NCBI RefSeq assembly: GCF_001422445.1
Contig: NZ_LMNA01000027.1
Span: 124,001-188,000, forward strand
Direction: 5' to 3'
DNA length: 64,000 bases
DNA from: Pseudorhodoferax sp. Leaf274
GTDB taxonomy: Bacteria > Pseudomonadota > Gammaproteobacteria > Burkholderiales > Burkholderiaceae_C
Part shown: one piece after another, positions 1 to 7,650 of the stretch
Position numbering within the stretch: the first letter of the stretch is position 1
How the letters are laid out: every line of letters begins with the position of its first letter
Translations under genes and position numbers: made by a program
Notes under the pieces: generated by a model
The model's input: the letters and a program-made list of their open reading frames with translations, nothing else
The model's database searches: none
Told to the model about the DNA's origin: nothing

Positions 1-584
1 GCCTGGGCCAGGACACCTGGGCCGCCTGGGCCGGCGAGTTCGCCGTGTACCGCCAGACCATGCACTGGTTCGCCCTGCAGGACGGCGCGGCGCCGGCCTT
101 CGCGCCGGGGCGCTTTCCGGTCTTCATCTGGATGTACGGCGACGGCGAGGAGGACTACTTCTACGGCTTTCCCTCGGTCGACCCGCAGCAGCCCGCGCTC
201 AAGGTGGCCACCGAGCAGTACCTCGCGCCGACCACGCCCGAAGCGCTGCGCCGCGAGGTGGGTGACGGCGAGGCCGCCGCCATGCACGCGCGCCGCGTGG
301 CCGGGCGCTTTCCGCAAGCCGGGCCGCAGGTGCTGCGCTCGCGTGCCTGCATGTACACGGTCACGCGCGACCGCGACTTCGTGGTCGACCGGCTCGGCGC
401 CGGCCTGCCCGTGTGGGTGGCCTCGGCCTGCTCGGGCCATGGCTTCAAGCACTCGGCCGGGCTGGGCGAGGCCATCGCGCTCAAGCTGCTGGACGTGGGC
501 ACCGGGGCGCTGCTGGCGTCGTTCGAACGGCGCCCCGCGCCGCAGCGTCAGCCGGCGTCGCCGGCCGCCGCACCGAACCGGTAG
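1..584 (+). CDS. C-terminal part of an FAD-dependent amine oxidase (sarcosine / N-methyltryptophan oxidase-like)
   Basis: The open frame runs in from the left edge (codons in phase from base 3) and ends at a TGA at 582-584, so the N-terminal FAD-binding half is missing. The visible ~194 residues contain an RQxxHWF segment, an FPVFIW strand and, near the end, CSGHGFKHSAGLGE. The last resembles the SGHGFK flavin-domain motif of monomeric sarcosine oxidase and N-methyl-L-tryptophan oxidase, which oxidatively demethylate secondary amines and release hydrogen peroxide. The true substrate cannot be read from this fragment. The last 37 bases overlap the convergent dioxygenase gene. Confidence 0.7.
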   Translation, partial: LGQDTWAAWAGEFAVYRQTMHWFALQDGAAPAFAPGRFPVFIWMYGDGEEDYFYGFPSVDPQQPALKVATEQYLAPTTPEALRREVGDGEAAAMHARRVAGRFPQAGPQVLRSRACMYTVTRDRDFVVDRLGAGLPVWVASACSGHGFKHSAGLGEAIALKLLDVGTGALLASFERRPAPQRQPASPAAAPNR

Positions 585-1381
585 CTCGACACCGAGAGGC
601 CGCCCATGAACGCGCCCTCGTGGTAGATGCGGGCGGCCTGTTCGTCCTCGGCCGCGCCGACCGCCACCATGAGCGGGATCAGGTGCTCCTCGCGCGGATG
701 CGCGATGCGCGCGGCCGGCGCCTGCGCCCAGTCGACGAGGGCCTGGCTGCGCTGCGCGGGCGCAGCGCCCAGCGACTGCACCAGCCAGTCGTCGAAGGCC
801 TGGGATGGCGCGGCGGCCTGCGGGCCGAAGGCGCGCAGGTTGTGGTAGCTCAGGCCGCTGCCGACGATGAGCACGTCCTCGTCGCGCAGCGGTGCCAGCG
901 CGCGGCCCAGCGCCAGGTGTTCGGCCGGGTCGAGCCCGCGCCTGAGCGAGAGCTGCAGCACGGGCACGTCGGCCTGCGGGTAGATGGCCTGCATGGGCGA
1001 GAACATGCCGTGGTCATAGCCGCGTTCGGCATCGAGGGCGGCCGGCAGGCCGGCTGCCTGGACCAGCGCCTGCACACGCTGCGCCAGCGCCGGCGCACCG
1101 GGCGAGCGGTAGTGCACCTCGTAGGTGTGCGGCGGAAAACCGCCGTAGTCGTAGAGCATGCCGGGCTGCGCGGCGGCCTGCACCGTGAAGGCCGGGGCCT
1201 CCCAGTGGGCGGAGACCATCAGCACTGCGGCGGGCTTGCGGCCGAGCTGGCGCGGCATGTCGGCCAGCGCGGCCTCCAGCCTGGCGTAGGTGTTGCCCAT
1301 CTCGGCCTTCATCCAGGGCCAGGGGCCGCCGCCATGGGAGATGAAGTAGGTGGGCAGGCGTGGGGTGTTGGAAGCGGTCAT
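548..1381 (-). CDS. DODA-type class III extradiol ring-cleavage dioxygenase (YgiD family)
   Basis: A 277-residue protein of the size usual for the 4,5-DOPA extradiol dioxygenase family, single-domain relatives of LigB that bind non-haem Fe(II)/Zn. It has the N-terminal FISHGGGP motif (His16), a VSAHWE motif (His59) and a YDHGMFSP motif, which carry the conserved metal-binding histidines of the family. Members cleave catechol-type rings, but in bacteria the physiological substrate is usually unknown. Its 3' end overlaps the preceding convergent oxidase gene by 37 bp. The thioredoxin-like gene lies upstream on the same strand, so the two may be co-transcribed. The start is the ATG at 1381. Confidence 0.8.
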   Translation of the reverse strand: MTASNTPRLPTYFISHGGGPWPWMKAEMGNTYARLEAALADMPRQLGRKPAAVLMVSAHWEAPAFTVQAAAQPGMLYDYGGFPPHTYEVHYRSPGAPALAQRVQALVQAAGLPAALDAERGYDHGMFSPMQAIYPQADVPVLQLSLRRGLDPAEHLALGRALAPLRDEDVLIVGSGLSYHNLRAFGPQAAAPSQAFDDWLVQSLGAAPAQRSQALVDWAQAPAARIAHPREEHLIPLMVAVGAAEDEQAARIYHEGAFMGGLSVSSYRFGAAAGDAG

Positions 1382-1447
1382 GGGCGTGTGGGAAAGAAGG
1401 TGCTCGCTGCAGGTGGGGCCGTGCCGGCCGATCGCAATGCCGGCGCG

Positions 1448-1810
1448 TCAGCGCGCCTGCAGCAGGTCGAGCAGCTGCTGCGCCACCGGATCGGCCGCGG
1501 CCGGACGCTGCAGCCCCTGCAGCAGCCGCCCGGCGACGGCTGCCGTGGGCTGCACCGGCCCGCAGAACAGCGGCTCGCCATCCTGCGCGATCAGCAGCAC
1601 GGGAAAGGTCTCGATGTCCAGGATGTCGAGCACGGCCTCCTGCGCATCCACGTCGACCCAGACGAAGCGGTCCTGCGGATGCGCCGCGGCCAGCGCGTCG
1701 AAGCGCGCGCGCCATTCGCGGCACACGCCGCACCATTCGGCACACAGGCAGTAGACGAGGCGCCCGGCGGGGCGAAGGGCGGAGGCGGCAGCGGGCATGG
1801 GGCGCATCAT
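1448..1810 (-). CDS. thioredoxin-fold protein
   Basis: About 120 residues with one thioredoxin-like domain. The redox motif WCGVC sits near residue 27, just after the first strand (LVYCLCAEWCGVC), and the cis-proline region reads ETFPVLLI. The WCGVC form of the CxxC motif is typical of small thioredoxin-like proteins that reduce disulfides or report redox state. No signal peptide is evident, so a cytoplasmic location is likely. The frame stays open upstream; I chose the tandem ATGs at 1810/1807 because the fold starts directly after them, but an ATG at 1855 is also possible. It is followed on the same strand by the dioxygenase gene. Confidence 0.65.
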   Translation of the reverse strand: MMRPMPAAASALRPAGRLVYCLCAEWCGVCREWRARFDALAAAHPQDRFVWVDVDAQEAVLDILDIETFPVLLIAQDGEPLFCGPVQPTAAVAGRLLQGLQRPAAADPVAQQLLDLLQAR

Positions 1811-1916
1811 GCCAAAGCCCGCCTGACCGCGGGGTGACAGCGCGGCGGCAGTCATCACACGACCTCTGCGCCAGCGAAGCCGCAGACCTACACGTTCCTT
1901 GGCGCATCGCCTGCAA

Positions 1917-1929
1917 GTTGTCGTACAAC
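1917..1929. promoter_or_regulatory. GTTGT-CGT-ACAAC palindrome in the EamA promoter
   Basis: A perfect 5-bp inverted repeat around CGT lies just upstream of a CACAAT -10-like hexamer at 1934-1939. The core TTGTnnnACAA has the form of operators bound by FadR-subfamily GntR regulators. No GntR gene is present in the window, so the regulator is unknown. Confidence 0.35.
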
Positions 1930-1967
1930 AGGGCACAATGCACCGTTTTGGTTCATCACCCTGCCCC

Positions 1968-2942
1968 ATGTCGGCTTCCCCCGCCTCCGTTCCACTGGCC
2001 CGCCCTTCGCCGCTGACCGACCGCAGGACGGTGTTCCTGCTGGCCACGTTCTGCTGCCTGCTGTGGGGCAGCTCATACCCGGCCATCAAGGGCGGCTATG
2101 CGCTGTTCGGCATCGGCACCGACGACACCGCGTCCAAGCTGGTGTTCGCAGGTTGGCGCTTCGCGCTGGCCGGGGCCGCGCTGCTGGCCTGGGCCGCGGC
2201 CAGCGGCAAGCGCGTGGGCGGCTGGCCGGCGCGCACGCTGGGCCAGTTCGCGCTGCTGGGCCTGGTGCAGACCACGCTGCAGTACGTGTTCTTCTACATC
2301 GGCCTGGCCCACACCACGGGCGTGAAGAGCTCGATCATGAACGCCACGGGCACCTTCTTCAGCGTGCTGCTGGCGCACTGGATCTACCACAACGACCGGC
2401 TCAGCTACGGCAAGGCGATCGGCTGCGTGGTGGGCTTCGCGGGGGTGATGGTGGTCAACCTCGGGAGCGGGCTCGGCGGCCTGGGCGGGATGCCGGCACT
2501 GGACTTCACGCTGCTGGGCGAAGGCTTCGTGGTGATCGCCGCGGCCGTGCTGGCGGCCGCCAGCATCTACGGCAAGCGCATCTCGCAGGGCGTGGACCCC
2601 ATCGTCATGACGGGCTGGCAGCTGGCCATCGGCGGTGCGGCGCTGCTGGCACTGGGCTACGGGCTGGGCGGCACGCTCACGCGCTTCACGCCGGCATCGA
2701 CCGCGCTGCTGGCCTACATGGTGCTGCTGTCCTCGCTCGCGATCTCGGTCTGGAGCCTGCTGCTCAAGCACAACCGCGTGAGCCTCGTCACGGCCTTCAA
2801 CTTCATGGTGCCGGTGTTCGGCGCGCTGCTGTCGGCCCTGTTTCTGCACGAGACCATCCTGGCGTGGCGCAACGCCATCGCGCTGGTGCTGGTCTGCGCC
2901 GGCATCTGGCTCGTGACGCGCGAGCCGCGCGGCCGCGCCTAG
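1968..2942 (+). CDS. EamA/DMT-superfamily permease
   Basis: A 324-residue integral membrane protein with about ten hydrophobic segments and two internally related EamA halves (roughly residues 20-155 and 180-320). The first half carries the LLWGSSYPAIKGG start typical of RhaT/EamA exporters. The second ends in VFGALLSALFLHE, the signature before the last two helices. Family members export amino acids or other small metabolites; the substrate cannot be told here. A frame extension to 1899 exists, but the ATG at 1968 gives the normal short N-terminus and lies 28 nt after a CACAAT -10-like element. Its stop overlaps the convergent racemase gene by 4 bp. Confidence 0.8.
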   Translation: MSASPASVPLARPSPLTDRRTVFLLATFCCLLWGSSYPAIKGGYALFGIGTDDTASKLVFAGWRFALAGAALLAWAAASGKRVGGWPARTLGQFALLGLVQTTLQYVFFYIGLAHTTGVKSSIMNATGTFFSVLLAHWIYHNDRLSYGKAIGCVVGFAGVMVVNLGSGLGGLGGMPALDFTLLGEGFVVIAAAVLAAASIYGKRISQGVDPIVMTGWQLAIGGAALLALGYGLGGTLTRFTPASTALLAYMVLLSSLAISVWSLLLKHNRVSLVTAFNFMVPVFGALLSALFLHETILAWRNAIALVLVCAGIWLVTREPRGRA

Positions 2943-3601
2943 GCGACCGGGGCCTGCAGCAGCGCGGCCACGCGGCGCATCGCGGCGGCCACCGGCGAGA
3001 CCACGGGCACGCCGAACTGCCCGGCCAGGCGTGCCGCGCTCTGCGCCAGCGGGCCGCCGCCGATGACCACGGCCTGCGCGCCGTCGGCCTCGATGCAGGC
3101 GCGCACGGCCTCGCCGAGCAGCCGGTCCTGCAGGCCGGGATCGGCCGCCAGGCGCAGCGGATCGTCCGCGGGAATGCGCGTGCCGCTGAACTGCGCCGCC
3201 AGCCCCAGCCGCGCCACGGCCAGCGCGATGGCATCCGCCAGGGCCGGCGTGGTGGTGGCCACGCCGAAGCGCCGCCCTCCGGCCGCAGCCTCCTGCATCG
3301 AAGCCTCGCCGATGCCGACCACCGGCACCGCCACGCGCGCGCGCAGCTGGGCCAGCGCCGGATCGCCGAACGCGGCGACCACGATGGCGCCCACATCGCC
3401 GGCCTCGCGCATGCCGATGGCCAGCACCTCGTCCACGGCGGTTGCGAGTTCCGCATCGCTCGTGATCATGGAGGCGCCGCGCGCCGCCGTGGCGCTGCGC
3501 AACGCCAGCGCGGGCGGCAGCGCCGCGCGGGCCAGCGCATGCATCATCGCGGTGGTCGCGGCCGACGTGTTCGGGTTGATCAGCAGCACCGTGCCAGGCA
3601 T
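2939..3601 (-). CDS. Asp/Glu/hydantoin racemase-family protein lacking both usual catalytic cysteines
   Basis: A 220-residue protein of the normal hydantoin/aspartate racemase size, with the N-terminal LLINPNTS motif and a PVVGIGEA loop. In catalytically competent relatives two cysteines sit in CFGDPG-like and GCAG-like loops. Here the loops read AAFGDPAL and IGGGPLAQ, so both cysteines are replaced (Ala and Gly). It may therefore catalyse a different reaction or bind ligand only. It lies 11 bp downstream of the MFS gene on the same strand, indicating co-transcription and a shared substrate. Confidence 0.75.
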   Translation of the reverse strand: MPGTVLLINPNTSAATTAMMHALARAALPPALALRSATAARGASMITSDAELATAVDEVLAIGMREAGDVGAIVVAAFGDPALAQLRARVAVPVVGIGEASMQEAAAGGRRFGVATTTPALADAIALAVARLGLAAQFSGTRIPADDPLRLAADPGLQDRLLGEAVRACIEADGAQAVVIGGGPLAQSAARLAGQFGVPVVSPVAAAMRRVAALLQAPVA

Positions 3602-3612
3602 GCCCGCCCTCC

Positions 3613-5079
3613 TCAACGCGCAGCCTGCGCGGGTTGGGCGGGTTGACCGGATGGAAGGCCCGCGGCCGGATCGCCGGCACCGGCCTCTTCCTCGATGGAC
3701 CTGCCGAAGGTCTCGGGCGCGAACTGCACGGCCAGCGCGAAGATGGCGTACATGGCCGCGATCATGCCGAACATGCCGGCCACGCCATGCAGGTCGAACA
3801 TCCGGCCGGCCAGCAACTGCGACAGCGCCCCGCCCACCGTGCCCAGCGCCAGCAGGAACGAGGTGCCCAGGCCGCGCATGCGGGTCGGGTACAGCTCGGG
3901 CGCGTAGATCCAGATGGAGGTGTTCAGCGTCAGCACGCAGAACTGGAACAGCGCGCCGCAGACCAGCACCATGGCCACGCTGGTGGTCAGATTGCCGAAG
4001 GCCAGGCCCGCCAGGCAGGCCGCGATGGCCCCGGCCGTCAGCACGCGCTTGCGCGGGAACCTGTAGCCCAGCACCGAGGCCGTGACCGCGCCCAGCAGGC
4101 TGCCGCTCTGCATCACGATGGTGAAGGCGAAGCTTTTCGTGATCGAGTAGCCCTGGGCCACGAGGATGGTGGGCATGAGCGTGAGCACCGACAGCTGCGC
4201 GCCGAAGGTCATCCACGAGGCGATGCCCACCGCGACGGTGCGCCGCGCATAGCCGCCGCTGAAGATGTCGGCCAGCCGCGTCTTGCGCACCGGTGCGGCC
4301 TGGGCCTTGGCGCCCGCCGTGATGTAGTCGTGCAGCGGAAATTGCGCATTGGCCAGCCGGCCCGAGGCCAGCATGGACAGCACGCGGTTGGCCTCCGCGA
4401 CGCGGCCCTGCGACAACAGGTAGCGCGGCGTCTCGGGCACGAAGCGGCGGTAGAACACGATGAAGATGGCCGGCAGCACCAGCGCACCGAACAGCCAGCG
4501 CCAAGCGTTCTCGCCCGGGAACAGCGCGAACACGCCCAGCGCGAAGGCCGGCGCCAGCATGTTGCCCAGCCCGCCGCCGCCCACGTTGATGAGCCCCACC
4601 GCCGTGCCGCGGAACTTCGACGAGCAGAACTCGGCCAGCATGGTCACCGCGGTGGTGATCTCGCCGCCCAGGCCCAGGCCGACGATGAAGCGCGCCACCG
4701 CCAGCACCGCGTAGTTGGGTGCCAGCGCGCACAGCACCGCGCCCAGCGTGAACAGCGCCAGGTTCACGTTGAGCATGAAGCGCCGCCCGAACCGGTCGGC
4801 ACAGTAGCCCGAACCCAGCCGTCCCATTGCCGCGGCGATGAAGGTGATGGTGTTCAGGAAGCCGATGTCGGTCGCGTCCAGCCCCCAGTGCTGGCGCAGC
4901 AGCGGGCCGACCAGGCCCACGGCGTTCTGCTCGAACACGTCGAACAGCACGCCGCAGACCACCAGGAAGATGATGCTCTTGTGCGAGCGCGTGACGCCGA
5001 TCTGCTCGAGCGCCGATTCGAGTTGGTGCATCTGCGCCGTCCTGGGCGCCGATGCGGAAATGATTGCTTCGCCTGCCAT
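3613..5079 (-). CDS. MFS transporter (metabolite:H+ symporter type)
   Basis: A 488-residue transporter with 12 hydrophobic segments. It shows the MFS A-loop motif as GSGYCADRFGRR after helix 2 and the second-half PETPRYLL sequence after helix 6, as in the sugar-porter/aromatic-acid symporter branches. A longer frame reaches 5175, but the ATG at 5079 follows a GAGGT Shine-Dalgarno at good distance and gives a normal N-terminus. The racemase-family gene follows after 11 bp. Two TGAAA-N6-TTTCA palindromes lie 87-132 bp upstream, and an RpiR regulator is encoded 0.75 kb away, so RpiR control is plausible. Substrate unknown; probably a compound related to the racemase gene. Confidence 0.8.
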   Translation of the reverse strand: MAGEAIISASAPRTAQMHQLESALEQIGVTRSHKSIIFLVVCGVLFDVFEQNAVGLVGPLLRQHWGLDATDIGFLNTITFIAAAMGRLGSGYCADRFGRRFMLNVNLALFTLGAVLCALAPNYAVLAVARFIVGLGLGGEITTAVTMLAEFCSSKFRGTAVGLINVGGGGLGNMLAPAFALGVFALFPGENAWRWLFGALVLPAIFIVFYRRFVPETPRYLLSQGRVAEANRVLSMLASGRLANAQFPLHDYITAGAKAQAAPVRKTRLADIFSGGYARRTVAVGIASWMTFGAQLSVLTLMPTILVAQGYSITKSFAFTIVMQSGSLLGAVTASVLGYRFPRKRVLTAGAIAACLAGLAFGNLTTSVAMVLVCGALFQFCVLTLNTSIWIYAPELYPTRMRGLGTSFLLALGTVGGALSQLLAGRMFDLHGVAGMFGMIAAMYAIFALAVQFAPETFGRSIEEEAGAGDPAAGLPSGQPAQPAQAAR

Positions 5080-5165
5080 GGTGCAAACCTCGCTTGCCTG
5101 TGGTGAAAGAGCCTGCGGCCACGCCGGCCGCACTGCGCTGGTGCCCCGCACAGGGCACTGGGTCA

Positions 5166-5211
5166 TGAAAAGCATTTTTCAGACCAGATTTTTTGTGAAA
5201 CAAGTTTTTCA
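5166..5211. promoter_or_regulatory. two TGAAA-N6-TTTCA palindromes 30 bp apart
   Basis: TGAAAAGCATTTTTCA (5166-5181) and TGAAACAAGTTTTTCA (5196-5211) match at 12 of 16 positions, are each palindromic in their outer five bases, and are exactly 30 bp (about three helical turns) apart. They sit in an AT-rich island upstream of the MFS start at 5079. The TGAAA/TTTCA form suits dimeric RpiR-type regulators, one of which is encoded at 5822-6706. The 258 bp between the MFS and GFA genes hold nothing else I can identify. Confidence 0.6.
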
Positions 5212-5337
5212 AAAACATCCGGACAAACCCGTGGCGCGCGCAGGCCGGCCCGGCCCGGATAGCCGTCGCGGATCCGCGCGGCGCTACAGTCGCGGCGCGG
5301 CAGCCCGACCACACCCAGAGCCGCCTGACCCGGAGAA

Positions 5338-5751
5338 ATGCGATTGAAAGTTGAAGGCCAATGCTGCTGCGGCGCCATCGCCTATGAAGCGCAGGTGCAG
5401 CCCGGCACGGTGACGGTCTGCCATTGCACAGACTGCCAGAACCACTCGGGCGCGGCCTTCCGGGCCAACATACCGGCGCCCGCCGCCGGCTTCCGCCTGT
5501 TGCGCGGCGCACCCCGCAGCCACACCAAGACCGCCGACAGCGGCAACCAGCGGCTGCTCGCCTTCTGCGGAGATTGCGGCACCCCGCTCTACGCCTGCGC
5601 TGTCGAGAACCCCACCAGCTATTCGCTGCGCATCGGCACGCTGCAGCAGCGCAGCGAACTGGGCCGGCCCCTGCGCGAGATCTGGACACGCCGGCGCCTG
5701 CCCTGGGTCGGCGCGCTGGACGGGGTGGCGCAGTTCGACGGGCAGCCCTGA
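5338..5751 (+). CDS. GFA/CENP-V family zinc protein
   Basis: A 137-residue protein with the full set of zinc ligands of the glutathione-dependent formaldehyde-activating (GFA) fold: a CCCG cluster at residues 9-12, the CHCxxC motif at 28-33 and a CGDCG motif near residue 80. Founding members were proposed to help glutathione react with formaldehyde, but most family members have no proven activity. The gene stands alone, divergent from the MFS operon and convergent with the RpiR gene. The start is the ATG at 5338. Confidence 0.8.
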   Translation: MRLKVEGQCCCGAIAYEAQVQPGTVTVCHCTDCQNHSGAAFRANIPAPAAGFRLLRGAPRSHTKTADSGNQRLLAFCGDCGTPLYACAVENPTSYSLRIGTLQQRSELGRPLREIWTRRRLPWVGALDGVAQFDGQP

Positions 5752-5821
5752 ACGCCTGAGGCCATCGGCCGCGTCGCGACCGAGCGACTGCGCACGCGAC
5801 CGTCTGCCAGGCAACCCCGCG

Positions 5822-6706
5822 TCAGGCGTCCGCCGCGTCGCCCCGCCCGGCCGTCCGCAACTGCCCCAGCGCCTCGTGCGCCGCCTCCACGCCGGCCAGG
5901 CGTTGCCGGCCTGCCGTGCCGGCGGCCTGCAGCGTGCGCGTGGCCAGCAGCTCGCACAGCAGCATCAGCGCCACGTGGCTGTCCAGCACGCCGGGCGCGG
6001 CGGTGTGGCAATGCAGCACCCAGCGCGCGCCGGCGCTGCCGGCTGCAGACGGCTCGGTCACGCACACGACCTGCGCACCCGCCTGCGCAGCGCGCTGCGC
6101 GAACGCCGTGGCCACGGCCGGGCTGCGGCGCAGCGCGAACACCACGAGCACGTCGCCCGCGGCGATGTCCACCGCGTACTCGGCCAGGGTTTCGCCGGGG
6201 CCCGGCAGCACCTGGGTGCGCGGCAGCACCTGGGCCAGCTGCCAGCGCAGGTAGGCCGCGAAGCTGCGGTTGTTGCGGTAGCCCAGGAACCACACTGCGC
6301 GGGCCTGCACCATGGCCTGGGCGATCGCATCGAGCGTGGTCTCGTCCACGCCGCGCAGCGTGGCGGCGATGTTGTCGTGCGCGGCCTGCGCGTGGGCGGC
6401 CAGGCCGCCGCCCGCCGCGCCGGCCGCGCGTGGCGCCAGGTACAGCGGCGAGCCGGCGGAGCGCTGGTCGCGCGCATGCCGGCGCGCCTCGTCGTAGCTG
6501 CCGTAGCCGAGCCGCTGCACGAAGCGGCTGACGCTGGCGTTCGACACGCCCACCAGGCGCGCCAGCTCGGACGCGCTGTAGCTGGCCAGCTCGCCCGGAA
6601 AATCGAGGATGAAGCGGCCCAGCCGCTGCTCGGTCGGCGGCAGCTGGTCCATCAGCTCGCGGATGCGCGCGAGGAAGGAGGCGGAGGGGTCGGTGGTGGC
6701 GGGCAT
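5822..6706 (-). CDS. MurR/RpiR-family transcriptional regulator
   Basis: A 294-residue protein with an N-terminal RpiR helix-turn-helix domain (about residues 5-80, including SASELARLVGVSNASVSRF) followed by a SIS sugar-phosphate-type ligand domain (about 125-260, with WFLGYRNNRS and VVCVTEP). Such regulators usually control the uptake and breakdown of a sugar or related metabolite. The ATG at 6706 starts just ahead of the HTH domain; the longer open frame adds an unrelated N-terminus. The best candidate target is the MFS/racemase operon with its paired TGAAA-N6-TTTCA sites. Confidence 0.85.
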   Translation of the reverse strand: MPATTDPSASFLARIRELMDQLPPTEQRLGRFILDFPGELASYSASELARLVGVSNASVSRFVQRLGYGSYDEARRHARDQRSAGSPLYLAPRAAGAAGGGLAAHAQAAHDNIAATLRGVDETTLDAIAQAMVQARAVWFLGYRNNRSFAAYLRWQLAQVLPRTQVLPGPGETLAEYAVDIAAGDVLVVFALRRSPAVATAFAQRAAQAGAQVVCVTEPSAAGSAGARWVLHCHTAAPGVLDSHVALMLLCELLATRTLQAAGTAGRQRLAGVEAAHEALGQLRTAGRGDAADA

Positions 6707-6770
6707 GGGCGCTGGCGATGCTAAGGCAACGGGTGCCACGGCCTCGTAGTGCCTGACCCATAATGTTTCG

Positions 6771-7100
6771 ATGCATGCCTCGCTTGCCCGCCGACTGCCC
6801 GAGATCGCTGCCCTGTGCAAGCAGTACGGGGTCGCGCACCTGGAGCTCTTCGGTTCGGCCACCACGCCAGACTTCCAGCCGACGACCAGCGACTACGACT
6901 TCCTCGTGGAACTGGATGCCCAGGCGCCTGGTTCACGCGCACGCCGCTGGACCGAGCTGGCCGATGCACTGGAGTCCCTGCTGGGGCGTCCGGTGGATCT
7001 GGTGAACCCGCGCTATATCCGGAACCCGTATTTCCTGGAAGCAGTCAACCGCAGCCGCACGGTGGTCTATGACCGACAGGCTTCCCAAGCTGCTGGTTGA
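6771..7100 (+). CDS. mntA: MNT-type nucleotidyltransferase antitoxin
   Basis: A 109-residue minimal nucleotidyltransferase with the strand-turn motif FGSA (Gly28-Ser29) and the metal-binding pair DYD (Asp41, Asp43). In characterised MntA-HepT systems the antitoxin inactivates the HEPN RNase by attaching AMP residues to a tyrosine. It overlaps the HEPN gene by 32 bp, the usual translational coupling. The ATG is only 6 nt behind a CATAAT hexamer (6759-6764) and has no visible Shine-Dalgarno, suggesting a leaderless mRNA. Confidence 0.85.
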   Translation: MHASLARRLPEIAALCKQYGVAHLELFGSATTPDFQPTTSDYDFLVELDAQAPGSRARRWTELADALESLLGRPVDLVNPRYIRNPYFLEAVNRSRTVVYDRQASQAAG

Positions 7101-7443
7101 TGCGCTCGGCGCCATCGCCGCAGCGCAGGAATTCGTCGCAGGCATCCCACTGGAAGGCTACCTGGCCGACAAGATGCGGCGCTCGGCCGTCGAGCGGCAG
7201 CTCGAGATCCTGGGAGAGGCGTGCTCTCGCATGTTGAAGCTGGAGCCGGCAACCGCGGGCGCCATCGCCGACCTGAAGCTGGCGGTCAGCTTGCGCAACC
7301 GCGTCATCCATGGCTATGACGCCGTGGATGACGAGGTCCTCTATTTCACCGTCGTGGACGATCTGGATGCGTTGAAGTCCGACCTGACGCGGTTGCTGAA
7401 CGCACGCGTCACAGCTTCGCGATCGACACCTCCGTCGACTTGA
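7069..7443 (+). CDS. hepT: HEPN-domain (DUF86/HepT-like) RNase toxin
   Basis: A 124-residue helical protein of the DUF86/HepT family. It carries the catalytic RNxxxH motif as RNRVIH (Arg76 to His81), followed by Gly-Tyr83, making the full Rx4HxY motif in which the tyrosine is the AMPylation target of MntA in known pairs. Its start overlaps the mntA frame by 32 bp. Its last 35 bp overlap the convergent ssuF gene, so the C-terminal tail after about residue 112 may be variable. All catalytic residues are present, so it looks like an active module. Confidence 0.85.
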   Translation: MTDRLPKLLVDALGAIAAAQEFVAGIPLEGYLADKMRRSAVERQLEILGEACSRMLKLEPATAGAIADLKLAVSLRNRVIHGYDAVDDEVLYFTVVDDLDALKSDLTRLLNARVTASRSTPPST

Positions 7444-7624
7444 CCAGCGCCACCACGTCCGAGCCCGGCTTGAGCGCGAGCTCGTCCACCGAGCGCGTGG
7501 TGATGACCGACGTGACGATGCCCCAGGGCGTCTCGACATCGACCTCTGAGACGACGTCGCCGCGGATGATCTCCTTGACCTTGCCGCGGAACTGGTTGCG
7601 CACGTTGATGGCTTGGATGCTCAT
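7409..7624 (-). CDS. ssuF: SsuF-like molybdopterin-binding (Mop/TOBE) protein
   Basis: A 71-residue single Mop/TOBE domain starting SIQAINVRNQFRGKV, the standard molbindin N-terminus. In Pseudomonas the last gene of the ssuEADCBF operon encodes a protein of this size and family that is needed for sulfonate desulfurisation by an unclear mechanism. Here it is likewise the last gene, 26 bp after ssuB, with an AGGAG Shine-Dalgarno. Its 3' end overlaps the convergent hepT gene. Confidence 0.8.
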   Translation of the reverse strand: MSIQAINVRNQFRGKVKEIIRGDVVSEVDVETPWGIVTSVITTRSVDELALKPGSDVVALVKSTEVSIAKL

Positions 7625-7650
7625 GAAAAATCTCCTGAAGAAGTGAGGGG

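Noticed and set aside
413-1837. 474-codon open frame on the plus strand across the dioxygenase and thioredoxin genes
   Set aside because: It is the antisense shadow of two recognisable genes; its translation is low-complexity Arg/Ala/Gly with no domain.
2939-5689. Apparent 916-codon racemase-MFS fusion
   Set aside because: The racemase start (3601) and MFS stop (3613) are clear; the fusion arises only because a frame shared with the racemase stays open through the MFS gene.
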